64,000 nt of DNA from assembly GCA_009363875.1 (NCBI GenBank), contig CM018693.1:107462362-107526361 (forward strand), written 5' to 3'. Shown here piece after piece: positions 33,548 to 46,577 of this stretch; the first letter of the stretch is position 1; each line of letters opens with the position of its first letter. A program made the translations under genes and the position numbers. The notes under the pieces are model-generated. The model was not told the DNA's origin, did no database searches, and was given only the letters and a program-made list of their open reading frames with translations. Source of the DNA: Mikania micrantha. Taxonomy: Eukaryota > Streptophyta > Magnoliopsida > Asterales > Asteraceae.

Positions 33548-35664
33548 ATGGCAGGTTATAAATCAGTGACGAAGAACAATATCTGTGCTCATTTGTATCT
33601 CACCACTCCGAACGCCAAACACTACACAGAGATCATCACATTTTTGAGGCGTTCGAGGATCTTTACAGCCATTTCTACTATACATGTGCCATATCACTCT
33701 CACCAGTAGGATTTCTGGGCTTCTGCAGATATTGATTGTGAGGTTGAACCTCCTTTTATTAGAGGCAAGGTGTTGGGACATGATGTTGTTGTGTCGGCTG
33801 AGCACATCAGGAGGGTTTGTGGTTTCCAGGATACACCTGATCAGCCATATCTGCTGGACCGTTACTTAGTTCGTGGATGCTTTATGAGGTGCAAGTACGA
33901 GGGTGATCTTGGAGCAGGGATCCTCAACAAAGCATTCATGTCTCCGCAGTTCAAGTACCTTGCTCATGTACTGATTCACTGTCTTGGATCCAGGAGAGGA
34001 GGTTTTGATGATATGCGAGAGACGATACAGTGTGCTTTTGTCGCCCTGGTGCTGAATAGACCATTCAACTTCTCTGAGATGGTCTTCTCTCATATGAAGG
34101 AGAATGTGTATTTGAAGGGAGACAAGAAATTCTTGATGTATCCAAGATTCCTGCAGCAGTTGATAGATGCACAGTTACCTGAATTGCCCAAGATCAATGC
34201 AGACATCATCAGGTTGGAGCACATGAATGACATCACTCTCAACAGAGTGATGTCATACAGAGGCAAGGAAAGGAAGCCTGCAGCTCGATCTTTATTTGGT
34301 CATCTTTCTAGAACAGATTACATAGCTCCTATTGGTTAGAGATGGAGACATGATGGTTCTGATTCAGATATGGAGGATATCGTTGTGCCTGATGATGGTG
34401 GTGCTGGTGTGAGCTCTGTTGTTGTGAGCACTGTTGGTGTGAGTACTGATGTTGATGTTATTATTACCACTGATGATGTTAGCCTAGTTGAGGCTGTCAG
34501 TGTGACTGCTGGTGTAGGTGTGAGTACATCTGTGGCAGATGATGAGGATGTAGATGTTGATTCACTGTTGGAGCTGGACTTCATGGCTATTACTACCTCC
34601 ACAGTGACTACTCCTCTTGATACTACTGGCACAACCTCTGCTGCTGATGGAGATGAGTCAGAGGACTCAAGTGACGATGAGGGTGGAGCTGGTGCTGATG
34701 GAGATGAAAGTTTTGATTTAGAGGATACTCCAGATGAGGAGTTTGAGAGTATTTGGATTGGTGGGAGGTTGGTGAAGAGAAAGAGGAAGAGGAGTGAAGC
34801 TGAGATAGAGGAGATCACTGATCCTTCATTTATTCCTGAGTTTGATATTTCTCCTCCTCCTCGTTCCTCTGCTCCTATCACTGCAGCTGTGTCTGTTGCA
34901 GCTGTTCAGTCTACATCTTCTCCGGCAGGGAGAAGAAAGAGATCTAGATTTTCATTCCAGAGGAGGTCAGAATTGGCGACAGCTGCTACAACTACTGTTA
35001 CATCAGTAGCAGCTGTCTAAGTTTCTTCACTGTCCAGGTCAAGGGCTACTCCAGTACGTACTACCATTGCCCCTCTGACCACCTCTATGATCCAGACTCC
35101 TGTTTTCACTGTTGCCTCTACTGGTCCCTCCACTTCACGAGCTGACACGTTCATACCTACTGTTTCAGTTGTTGATCAGCTGAGCACACTGAACAGTATG
35201 GTACTTAGATTGATGGAGAGGAGCATGGAACAAGAAAAGAAGAATAAAGTTCAGGAACTGATTATTACCCAGCTCACACAGTGGGTAGAGGAGCATGATA
35301 CCTTGCTTCTTCAAGCTGCTGATCAGAGAGCTGATCTAAGAGCTAGATCTGCTCAGCAAGAGGAGCAACTCTTGAAGTATATTGATGAGCATCATCAGTT
35401 GGCATTGACTGTCACCGATCTCAGTGACCGGATCTTGTCCCTAGAGACTGAGAATGCTAGGCTAGCTGATCAGGTTGATAGTCTCAAGGATAGGACTCCC
35501 AGGATCGAAGGCACTGTTGCTCACTCTGATGATTCAGATTCTGAGAAAGAAAAGGAAGAGGAAGAAGAGGAAGAAGAATCTGATGAGGAGAAAGTTGACT
35601 ATGAAGATTCTGATAAAGATAGTGATCAGGACGGATCAGGAAGTGGGTCTTCTGGTTCATCAAG

Positions 35665-35704
<40 letters not shown>

Positions 35705-36988
35705 CAAGCCCCTTCTACATCTGAAATCCGGTCCAAAAGTGCAAATGACAAGAAGAAAAAGGCTCCTCCTCCACCTCCTCCTACACAGACTGAAGAATCA
35801 GCAGCTACTGAGGAAGTCGAAGCTGTGCCTGTGAGACGTCAACTAGATGAGACACTTACTATGATTCTTGACGCTCAAGGCATCGTACAACACTCAGTCA
35901 GCTATGACAAAGAGGAGGGAGAGATCATACATTGCCTATCAAAGGAGCAGATAGCCGAACTGTTCAGGCTAAACCCAGATGAGGTTATCACTGATGATAC
36001 TTCTGTTCCAGTGTTTGATGAGCCTACTCCAGAGGCCTTTGATGATGTAGATGAGGTTATACTTGAAGACATCATTGATGAAGAATACCCAAAGTATACA
36101 TCAGCTGAGGGCAAGCTGCCAACATTCACTGATCAGTTTGATCAAGCCACTGAAGATCTACTGATCCGATACTTAGAAGAACAAGTTGAGGTTAGCAAAG
36201 CCGAAGATGATGATCAAAAGAGAAGAAAAGAGGAATGGAAGGCCTACTGGGAGGTCTTGAAAAAAGAGAGCACAATGAAGATGCCAGCTACGCACAAGAA
36301 AGTATACAGGACCAAAGGCTACAAGGCTGGAGGTCAAATCTTAAGCTGGGCATACTTACATGATCTTGGGTGCTATGCTGTGAAAAGAGAAAGAGGCATT
36401 GACTATTTCAAGCATCCTCACGATTTTAAGACGTTGCCAGTTTTTGAAGTCAATCAGTTAGCACGTCTGAGGATGCTATATTCTGATGATTCTGGAATGT
36501 CAGCCTGGTTCTCTCGACAAATTCAGTATGAGTACAGGAAGAAATGGGTGAACTTCCAACCACAACAGCCTGAAAGATACTATCTGCCTGAGATTGACAG
36601 TCAATCAAAGAAGCACAAAGTTCTCCTGAAGTGGCTACCTCCGAAAGTTTTGAAGAAGATTCCGTTAAGGAAGATGCGACAAGACTTTATGGAGGGCTTC
36701 CGATGGTGGTATTATGATGGACGGACTGGAGAGGCAGTAGTTGTTCTGTGCAACGATAAGAAGTGGGAGACAGTACGGATTTTTGAGCCAATGTGGTTGA
36801 CTAACTTGTCCCACAAAGATGTCCAAGCACTTTATCGTCATCAGATTTTCTTTGATATACAGGACATGGAACAGGCACTTCAGTTCATGAGGGTTATCCG
36901 AATTTGCATATGCTTAAAGATTCATGCTGGTGCAGATTGGAAAGCCATTTCTGAAAAATATTTCAAGAAAGACACTTCCAAGAAGTGA
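33548..36988 (+). pseudogene. Third ORF of the Sirevirus (function unknown, envelope-like position), three internal stops
   Basis: One frame runs from ATG 33548 to TGA 36986-36988 (about 1146 codons). It is broken only by TAG at 33707, TAG at 34337 and TAA at 35018, with no frameshift. The N-terminal part (to residue about 263) is globular and ends soon after a KFLMYPRFLQ motif, which I recall as common in Asteraceae retroelement proteins. A Val/Ser/Asp-rich linker follows. Next come a coiled coil with heptads (about 35180-35490), acidic tracts including twelve Asp from a GAT run (about 35670-35705), and a basic/Pro stretch. The C-terminal domain is rich in Trp/Tyr (about 36150-36960). No signal peptide or clear membrane span is seen, so an envelope role is not supported beyond position. 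Confidence 0.75.
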
Positions 36989-37008
36989 ACTAGGTCCAAG
37001 GGGGAGTT

Positions 37009-37409
37009 TGTAGACGCATTATATGTCCCTAGTTCAATTTTGTATTAATCACCATTCGACATAGTCATTCGCCGAATGAGCTGCTTCGGCCACTCATTCG
37101 GCCGAATGACTACACTCTATAAATACTACTTCAAATCATTTGAAACCTAACTTTTCAGAGTCCTCATTCTTCCTAGTGCACTCCAGTGTCAAACCCTTGA
37201 AGTTTTGAGCGATTCTTACCGTCCAACTTCGATTCTCAACCCGTGGTGATCGATTCTCACTCGCACGTTGATTCTACTCACTCGATTCACCACGGTTGCT
37301 GTTGATTTCGATTGGAAAACCCTGGAATAGGATTCCGCACTATTCCAGAGGCTGTCAAGCAGATTTCCCTTGGAACCGGATTGTTTCCGAGCTCCTATGA
37401 GGTCCTACA
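37009..37409 (+). repeat. Sirevirus 3' LTR, 401 bp (234-bp deletion)
   Basis: It matches the 5' LTR except for one 234-bp gap that joins at CCAT, a 4-bp repeat at both breakpoints in the 5' copy. The deletion removes most of the CATTCG cluster but keeps the TATA box. Confidence 0.92.
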
Positions 37410-37414
37410 AAATC

Positions 37415-38590
37415 TATAAAAACATGGTGTGATAGTCAAATTATTTTAATCTTTTGTTTGTCTATGTAATATTGATATTATAAGAAATAAAAAATAAAAT
37501 TTTTGTAAGGCATATGTTACAGGATAATGTTTTTAAAACATGTTGCAATAAAAGTCATTGTGTTGAATGTATTAAACATATACCTATTTTTTACTTTTTA
37601 CTTTTAGATTTTTTTAACAGTATAATATTATACATAAGAATATGTTATTCTAAAAATGCATTAATATGTAAAGAAAGGTGATAATGATTTTTAAAAAACT
37701 CATAAACCAGCTCATCAAGTCATAAACCTTAAATCCTAAACCAAAAAAATATATAAAACATAATGATTAGCAAGAAAGACACAATGACGAACAAGAAAAA
37801 CACAATGACAACCTGGAAGACTTAATGGACTGAAAAATAAATTTTAAAATCTAAAAGGAAAACCATAAAAGCTAAACCTTAAAAACTAAATCATAATGCT
37901 AAATCCTAAATCTATACCCTAAATCATAAAGGCTGAAACTAAATCATAAATTAAACCCTCAAGCATAGTGACAAGTAGAAAAGACAAATTGACAAAACAA
38001 AAAGACATAATAAGTTGTAAAACATAAATTTTAAAACCAAAAAGTTATACTTTGGGATCTAACCCTAAAATCTAGACCCGAAAGCTAAACGATGATACTA
38101 AACCTTAACGAACAATGACGAGCATGATATACATAGTGACAACGAGTATGAAACACATAGTGATGAAGAAAAAAAAGATACGGTAAGCTGAAAAGATACA
38201 TTTTTTAACCTAAAATTTAAACAATGAAATATGAACCAAGAAGCCAAGATCATAGAGTTCGAATAGTAGGTTATAACGCCGCTGGAATGAGTTCATTTGG
38301 ATTTCGTTTGACCTGGTTTATGAGTGACTAAAATTCTTCTCACATTTTTATAAATTAAACCATTTTAACTAAAACCCAAAACTTATACATAACACACATA
38401 CATCAAAACAAGAACCACATAAACTGTTTTTACTAAAACCAAACATTTATACATAGACATGTTTGGAAAATAGGACGTGTCAACAAATTTTTGTTATCAC
38501 AAAAAAAGAAGCATCGAAGGTACAATAAACCTAACATCGAAGTTACATTTTAATATTTGTTCAAAAACACACAACGTATTGACGCTAATG
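37415..38590. repeat. AT-rich stretch with a diverged M2/M5-like element
   Basis: At about 37690-38350 the AAACCTTAAATCC-type runs and the block ATAGAGTTCGA...ATGAGTTCA...GGATTTCGTTTGA resemble the interior of M2 and M5 in intron 4. The ends are not clear. The rest holds nothing recognised. Confidence 0.4.
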
Positions 38591-38617
38591 AGGGGGGCTC
38601 CAATTAAGATTCTCTTT

Positions 38618-39684
38618 ATAGCTTGCCTACTTATTTTTTTTCTCTTTATAAAGCTCCAATTAAGATTCTCGAAAAACTTGATAAAATAAGGAAGGCTTTC
38701 CTTTGGAGGGAAGAAAATAATTAGTTCAGGATTAACTGGGTCAATTGGGATAAGATGATGGCTACGGAAAATAAAGGGGGGCTCGAGATAGGGTCATTAC
38801 GGGATATTAATGTATGTCTTCTTGCAAAGTGGTGGTGGATGTATAAGAAAGAACCTCTTAATTTATGAAGAAAGGTAGTATATGGAATCCATAATTCAAC
38901 ACGTATTGGGAACGTGGTACCCTAGTAGATCGTTGTTTTCGAGTACTTGGAACAATATATCAAAGTTGGATGGAATATTTCTTAAACTTGGGATCAATTT
39001 AAAGATTTTGTATAAAGGAGATGGTGGGGATGAACATGCTCTTCTTTTTTGGATCGATCTATGGGTGGGGGAGATCCCCCTCTGTTTTAACTTTGAAGTT
39101 TCCTAATCTCTTTAAACTTGACTCTCAAAAGAAGTGTTTGGTGAAAGATAGAATTGCAAAGGTCAATAATGTTTTAAAACCAACCTGGAGCTGGTCTCGT
39201 GCTTTGTCAACGAAATATGAGTATGATGAACTAAATTCATGCAAAGTCTTCCTAAGTCAGGTGGAGTTAAAGAATTTGTAGGACCGTTGGGTGTGGCAAG
39301 GAGTTTTAGACAGGGTTTTCTCTGTTAAATCTTTAAAAGGCGGCTGATTGAACAAAGGTACAATAAACCTAACTTTGCACTTCACTGGAGCGACTGGGTG
39401 CCTCTTAAAGCAAATGTATTTGTATGGAGAGCAGAATTGGGGTGTCTACCTACTCAGGACAATTTAATTAGTAGAAATATTTCCATCAGTTCGAGTATAT
39501 GTCCATTATGTAATAAGGAGGAGGAGTCTGCCGTTCATCTTCTAATTGGGTATGAATTTGCCATGGCTCTTTGGCAGGAAGTTTCTGATTGGTGTAAGGT
39601 GCCTCCTATATCTACTTTCGAAATCAAGGACCTGTTAGAATTATCTTTTACAACTCTGGCAAAGGAGGAACATAAGGAGGCGAT
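38618..39684 (+). pseudogene. LINE (L1-type) 3' fragment: end of RT and zf-RVT region
   Basis: LINE-like residues begin with LPTYFFSLYKAP (about 38625) and continue with LDKIRKAFLW, NKGGLEIGSL and LLAKWWWMYKKEP. The zf-RVT-type segment is at 39398-39620 (KANVFVWRAELGCLPTQDNL, CPLCNKEEESAVHLL). Frameshifts and stops occur throughout. It is 5' truncated and cut at 39684 by the G1 LTR. An 18-bp direct repeat (GCTCCAATTAAGATTCTC) lies at 38597-38614 and 38653-38670 at its 5' edge. Confidence 0.75.
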
Positions 39685-42600
39685 TGTAACACCCCGACCG
39701 ATGGCGGAAACGTCGGGATGCCACGAGGGATGTGTAGATTGTTCATAAGCTCGTGGGCATCTAATTAAATCATCACATAACAATTAATCAACCAAATTAA
39801 TTACATCAAAAATCATGTTCACCATGAGATAGTTACATCAATTACACAAAAGATTTAGCTAAACTAACTAAACTCTAGTCTTCAGAATTTCAGTTATTTT
39901 AGCTAAGTCGAAGAACCTAAGTGATGATGTCTAAAAGATGTAGAGCTACCTTTCTCTACTTACTTCTCTTCATTTCCTAAAACATGTAGAAAATCAATTG
40001 TCGACTACGAAGTAGTTGGTGAGTAATCATAAGTTTTTATATTTCAAAATGTTTAGAAAATGTCTATAAAAGTTATAGTTTTCTGAGAGAATCCACATGT
40101 GCACCTGCGAGATAATCCAACACTTAAACACAACACAACAATCACATAACCCAAATAATCACAAATAGACAATCACATATATTCAACCAATCTCAATCAT
40201 CAATACATCCAAATAGTATAAGTGACAATACATGCATCATTGTGAATGACCGAAGTCATTGACAACTACCCATGGAGTTATGGTAATCCACGTGGCAATA
40301 CATGTAATCATTGTGGGTGACCGAAGCCAACAACGACTCATGGAATTGGGATAACCCAAGTGACAATACATGCAATCATTACGGATGACCGAAGTCAAAA
40401 ACAATGACTCATGGAGTTGTGATAATCCGAGATAATCCGTGACAATCCATAAACAATGATAATCCGATAATATGAATATCATAATGATAAAACATGTGTC
40501 ATCCATGTGTTATCAAAATAATATGTAAATCTGGTATACATGTTCCACCTCCGAGTTTAAAACAAAATGATTTAAAAAGGAGGTTATGAGAACTCACCTG
40601 AATTTCCTCAGATTCAATATTTTTGTAATATGGGCGCTCGCGTACGTGAAATCAAGACAACTCAATCAACCTGTAATTATCGTGCGTTCATGTTCATAAG
40701 TATGTGCGTTTCATTTAATTCAAGTATCACAAGTGTTTACCTTTAATCATTAAATGTCTCTTTAACTTAGTTATTTAATCTAAGTTAAATTGTAACACCT
40801 AAAGTTTCATTATTGATCATCATAAAATGAAAATTTTAAACTTGTTAGTTTGAATTATCTAATGATGATAATTTAATTGTGAACTCTTATGTATACTCCT
40901 CATAGATATGTATGCTAAAAAAATGTTATCCTTATTCATACACACATCCATACATACGTGCATGATTACTTAATTCCACCACCATTATCTAAATTATAAA
41001 ATTCCACTTTAAGTTTAATGAAATCATATTTAAGCTATTCTCATAAAAAGTTCAAGCCATGTAAGCTCATAATTTAAAGTCTATGTATATTATAAAAGGT
41101 GGTAGCCCAAATTATTCATGCATGCATGGTTACACACTATCATCTTGATCTTTTAGTCATCCCCAACCTTTAGTTAGAATATTTAAGTTTTAGCAACCCT
41201 AATTCCAACCACAGCCCCTAGGTTCGCTGCTATCATACTCCAAAAACCCTAAGGTTCGTTCACCATGGGTTCGGCTAAACTCATAGGTTCTTTTAAGCCA
41301 AGGTTCGGTCAAGATGGAGGGTTGCAGGTCAGGTTCGCTGCTTAGGGGTGGTTAGATGGTTTAAGGTTCGGTTAACACAGGTTTGCCTATAAGGGAGGTT
41401 CGCAACTCCATAATTCCTTCACCCTAAGGTTCGGCCCACATCGAAACTTTGTACCACCCTAGCTTCGGCTGAAGGTTCGTTGCATTTAGGGTTTCTAGGA
41501 CCAAGGTTCATGACCCACTGTAGGTTCGTGGTTCCCTTGGGTGGTTGTTGAAGGTTCGGCCAAGAGTACCCAGGTTCGCAGCCAAGGAAGGGTTCGTCAC
41601 ATTCATGCAGGCTCGTGGCTAAGGAGGTTAGGCCAGCTGGGTTCGCCAACATGTTTCCTTCACGATCCACTGTTCATCCTCATCTTCTTCTTCGATCCTA
41701 GCTTGTTACAGGTTGTTCCCACGACTCTCTCATATCCATATTAGTTAGTTTTAGGGTTTAAAATGTGTGGGAATCGTTTAACATTTAAGAATGTAAACCT
41801 ATTGTTGTTAGTGTGAGAAACAAGAATAAAACCGCGATTTACCTAAAAATGTCGACCAAATGTTGGATTTCTTCGTGGGTTCTCGTTCTACTCGATCATA
41901 CAAACGTTTTGGCACCAAGATCTCTTGAAACCATTGAGAAATGAAGGAGAAAATCTAGAGAGAAGGTAGAGAGAGAAAGGGGTGGCGGGTTGGGGTGTTT
42001 AGAAAGAGAGTGTAAGTGTGAAAATGAAGAAGATGAAGTAGTTCATCTTTCTTTATACCGCGTATCATCCCCGCGTGCCCGATCTCGTTTATTTCGCGGT
42101 AAAAATAATTAGATGTTCGGTTTTTCTCGTAAAACATATTTAAAACATAAAATGTTTAAATGCTTATGTTTTGTGTTAATAAAAATAATTTTTAATTAAA
42201 TGTTGCTTCGTAAAACGATTTCGTTTAATTTTCATTAAATCCTTTATTTAATAACACAATTTATTCGTATCCGTCCTAGGTTGTAATTCCTAATAAATGT
42301 TTTTAATTTATTATTCTTATTTTAATATCGTTAAATATTATTTCGTTATCTCGTCGAAACGCGTTACTTACGTACGTATTCGTAAAGATCGTCACCTTTC
42401 CGAATCCAACGCTCGTATCGTATTTCGATTCGATTTACGATTTATGGAATATCGTTTCAGAATATTATTCCTAATAATTATATTCGTGTCAATCGTCACC
42501 CACGCGAATACATTATCAAGTTAATATTTCTGAAATAATATTCGCGTTTAAGTTATATTCGAAACCTCACCATCGTGTAATCATTTTCAATAATACTTTA

Positions 42601-43254
42601 ATTATTATATTATCTTTAATATCAAAATTTCCCAATCCAATCCCACTAAACCATATCACTGACACATCCATGATAAACTGAAATATGCTTATGTATAGGG
42701 CATATATAGGAGTAGGTCGCAACCTATCCAGCCACCGTCCCAACACTATTTCGATAAATCATGACCATGTGTCTTTGACTATGTTTAGTAACCAAATAAT
42801 AACTAACTCATAACTTTTACCATTCCAATCCAAAACCTCGGATTCTCATCACCAAAGCCTCAACACTGATATAATCATGATAAACCGAAGATGGTTTATG
42901 TATAGGGCGTACATAGAGGTCAGTCGCAACTGCCTCGGCCGCCATCCCACCACCTCTTCGATAGACCATGATTATATCCTTGCCTATCTTTGATTATAGA
43001 ATCCTATACCACTACCATTTCAAACCAACAATCCATAACGTGTGAGTTCAACTGAAATAAACTCTCTGGTTCTGTTTAGTTATGTTTCAAACTAGACTTC
43101 CCAGAGTTTATGCTTATTGTGATAATATACGTTCTCAATAATGTATACCAGTGATAATATCAACAAATAATTCATAGTGATTATCAATATCATATCAGGC
43201 TTTAACAGTACAAACATTTATGTAATGAAGTGCCTGAAATACAGTGATGTTACT
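39685..43254 (-). repeat. G1 3' LTR, about 3.57 kb
   Basis: On the plus strand it begins TGTAACACCCCG. The other edge is GATGTTACT, next to a polypurine run (reverse CTAGGGGAGAC). In sense orientation it holds two hairpin blocks (42660-42975), a TATA-like GGTATAAAG (about 42050), a CGAACC cluster (41650-41220) and a predicted intron (40597-39977). Confidence 0.82.
41220..41655 (-). repeat. CGAACC-motif cluster in the G1 LTR
   Basis: On the plus strand GGTTCG recurs about every 15-30 bp with no fixed period, in otherwise unrelated sequence. Confidence 0.75.
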
Positions 43255-43288
43255 GTCTCCCCTAGTTAAGGGAATTTTGTCCCGAAAT

Positions 43289-46200
43289 TCAACTTGGAGT
43301 GACCGTAGTGAATAAATGTGGGTACCTAAGCTTCATCTGATCTTCCCGCTCCCAGGTGAATTCTGGACCACGCTTAGACTCCCATCGTACTTTGACAATT
43401 GGAATTCTACTGCGTTTAAGCTTTTTAACTTCACGGTCCATTATCTCGACTGGTTTTTCAACAAAGTGCATGGTATCATCGACGCAAATGTCATCGAGTG
43501 GTACCTGAAGATCTTGATCAGCTAAGCATTTTCTTAAATTGGACACGTGAAACGTCGGGTGTACATTACTAAGTTCAGGAGGAAGTTCCAACTTGTAGGC
43601 AACCTTCCCGATCCGTTCGAGATTCTTAAAAGGCCAACATAACATGGATCAAGTTTACCCTTCTTCCCGAATCGTGCCACTCCTTTCCATGGTGATACTT
43701 TGAGTAATACCATATCATCAACTTCAAACTCTAAAGGTTTCCGTTGTTTATCCGCGTAACTCTTCTGTCGACTGCGAGCAGCTAACAGATTGTCGCGAAT
43801 CTGGTGAATTTTGTCAGTCGTTTCTTGAATAATCTCAGGACCAGTGATCTGTGATTCGCCTACCTCAGTCCAACAAATAGGTGACTGACATTTTCTACCG
43901 TAAAGAGCTTCAAACGGCGCCATACCAATGCTCATATGATAATTGTTGTTATACGAGAACTCGACTAGTGGTAGATAGCTATCCTAGTTGCCATCGAAAT
44001 CGATGACACAAGCTCTCAACATATCTTCCAATGTATGGATCGTTTGCTCCGTCTGTCCATCCATTTGAGGATGATAAGCGGTGCTAAGATCCAATCTTGT
44101 TCCAAAAGCTTCATGAAGTGATTCCCAAAATCGCGCCGTGAAACGAGCATCACGATCCGATATTATGCTTAAGGGAATTCCATGTCAACTAACGATCTCA
44201 TCAACGTAGATACGAGCTAATTTCCGCACAGGGTACGTCTCGCGTATTGGTAAGAAGTGAACCGACTTGGTTAATCTATCAATTATCACCCAAATACTAT
44301 CATTACCACTTGCGGTTCGTGGGAGTTTGGTAATAAAATCCATGGATATATTCTCCCACTTCCACATTGGTATTTATGGTTGCACTAACAATATCGAAGG
44401 TCGCTGATGTTCTGCCTTGACTTTAGCACAGTTTAGGCACTTGGATACATATTCAGCAATATCCTTCTTCATTCCAGGCCACCAGTATAAGACTCTGAGG
44501 TCTTGATACGTCTTGTCAGCACCCGGATGGATTGAGTAACGAGACTTATGAGCTTCATCCGAAATCATCATCCTAAGATCATCCCTGTTCGGTATCCATA
44601 ACTGATTCAAATAGTACATCAAACCATCATCTTTAGTTTCCAATAGTAATTCAGCCCCGCAAGACATCTCATCTTTTATGCTATCTTGAGCCAATGAGTG
44701 TTGTTGGGGTGTGAGAACATCATTACGAAGATTAGTGTGCTCTCGGAAACTATGTATTTGAACATGACTCTTGCGACTAAGCGCATCTACTACTACATTC
44801 TCTTTACCAGGATGGTAGCGAATTTCACAGTCATAATCATTCAACAGTTCAACCCATCTCCGTTGTCTCATATTAAGTTCTTTCTGATTAAGTATATGTT
44901 GCAAACTCTTGTGATATGTAAAGACTACACACTTAGTGCCATAAAGATAATGTCTCCATATCTTCAAAGCAAACACGATTGCACCAAGTTCCAAGTCGTG
45001 TGTAGTGTAGTTCTTCTCATGGATTTTCAACTGTCTTGATGCATATGCCACAACCTTTCCCCGCTGTATGAGAACACAACCGAGACCTAGGTTGGATGCA
45101 TCACAGTAAACCACAAAATCATCATTTCCATCAAGCAATGTCAAGACAGGAGCATCACAAAGTTTCTGCTTCAGTGTCTGAAATGCCTCTTCTTGCTTTG
45201 GTCCCCACTCATAAGGTTTGTCCTTTTGAGTTAAAGAAGTGAGAGGGACAGCAATCCTGGAGAAGTTTGAAATAAACCGCCGATAATAACCGGCAAGTCC
45301 AAGAAATGATCGAATCTCCGTTGGTGTCTTCGGTGTACTCCAATTCTTCACCGCATCAATCTTCGCAGGATCCACGTGAACACCCTTTTCATTGACTATG
45401 TGTCCCAAGAATTGAACTTCCTTAAGCCAAAATTCACACTTGGAGAATTTGGCATACAGTCGCTCTTCTCTTAGGATCTCCAAAACCAACTTAAGGTGTT
45501 GCTCGTGCTCATTTTTGCGCTTGGAGTATATCAATATATCATCTATGAATACAATCACAAATTTATCCAAGTATGGCCTGCAAACACGGTTCATGAGGTC
45601 CATGAAATCGCTGGTGCATTGGTAAGGCCGAAAGGCTTTACCAGAAATTCATAATGGCCATATCTTGTTCTGAAAGCCGTCTTGGGAATATCATCATCAT
45701 CATGTACGCGAAGCTGATGATACCAGACCTAAGATCGATCTTTGTAAACCATGCCGAGCCTTGAAGTTGGTCGAAAAGATCATCGACGATCGGCAGGGGA
45801 TATCGATTCTTAATGGTCAGCTTGTTCAATTCACGGTAATCGATGCACATTCGGAATGACCCGTCCTTCTTCTTGACAAACAGGACCAGTGCACCCCATG
45901 GCGAATGGCTTAGGCGAATGAATCCCTTTTCAGTCAGTTCTTGTAATTGGCTCGCCAGTTCTTGTAACTCCGAAGGCGCAAGTCTGTACGAAGCTTTGGC
46001 GAATGGGTTCGCACCAGGTACTAAGTCGATTCAGAACTCTACTTGACATTCTGGTGGAAGACCCGGCAAGTCATCTGGAAATACTTTAGGAAAATCTCTT
46101 ATCACATGAACATCTTCAATGCTCTTTCCTTTCTCCTTTTTCTCCAAAACATGTGCTAAAAATGCTATACACTTCTTCCTAAGGTACTTGTGTGCTTTAG

Positions 46201-46577
46201 TGCATGACATTAGCTTAAGACCTTTACTAGAAGTTTCCCCGAAAACCCTTAAAGTTTCACCCGAAGGCAAGGGAATACGAATGTATTTCTCATGACAAAT
46301 GATTTCCGCTCTGTGGGTGGCTAACCAATCCATGCCTATGATAACATCAAAGCTACCAAGATGCATAGGTATAAGATCAATTGGGAAAACGTGATCATTT
46401 AAGTTCACAGTACATCCAATAATAACAGTGTCAATATCAATAGCGTTTCCGTCGGCCACTTCCACGTTAAACGGTCTATCTAAGTTTGTACGTGTTCTTC
46501 CAAGCATACATTCAAAATCATATGAAACAAAACTCCTATCCGCACCAGAATCAAATAAGACAGATGCATAAGAGTTG
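43289..46577 (-). pseudogene. G1 pol remains (protease to chromodomain)
   Basis: Minus-strand order: protease DSGAD (about 46540), DVIIGMDWLA, reverse transcriptase with CIDYRELN (about 45840) and FIDDILIYS (about 45530), RNase H (CDASNLGLG, DALSRK), H2C2 zinc region (about 44520-44400), integrase core from 44367 on, and a chromodomain-like C-terminus (43289-43645). The longest intact piece is 409 codons (44374-45603). Several stops and frameshifts break it. Confidence 0.85.

Larger units (their letters stand above)
23998..37409 (+). mobile_element. Complete Sirevirus-like Ty1-copia element, 13.4 kb (TSD AAATC)
   Basis: The LTRs at 23998-24632 and 37009-37409 begin TGTAGA and end CCTACA. Perfect 5-bp duplications AAATC lie at 23993-23997 and 37410-37414. 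A primer site TGGTATCAGAGC (24636-24647) follows the 5' LTR, and a polypurine run (AAGGGGGAG) precedes the 3' LTR. The layout is leader, gag, pol, a 2 kb spacer, a large third ORF, LTR. The size, the two-knuckle gag and the extra 3' ORF fit the SIRE/Maximus lineage. By eye the shared LTR sequence differs at about 11 of 401 positions, suggesting a rather recent insertion. Confidence 0.92.

Noticed and set aside
34336..34881. 181-codon minus-strand Ser/Thr-rich frame
   Set aside because: Antisense shadow of the Asp/Val-rich part of the third Sirevirus ORF.
33548..36988. Calling the third ORF a true envelope glycoprotein
   Set aside because: No signal peptide, membrane span or cysteine-rich surface pattern is seen. 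Only its position suggests env.
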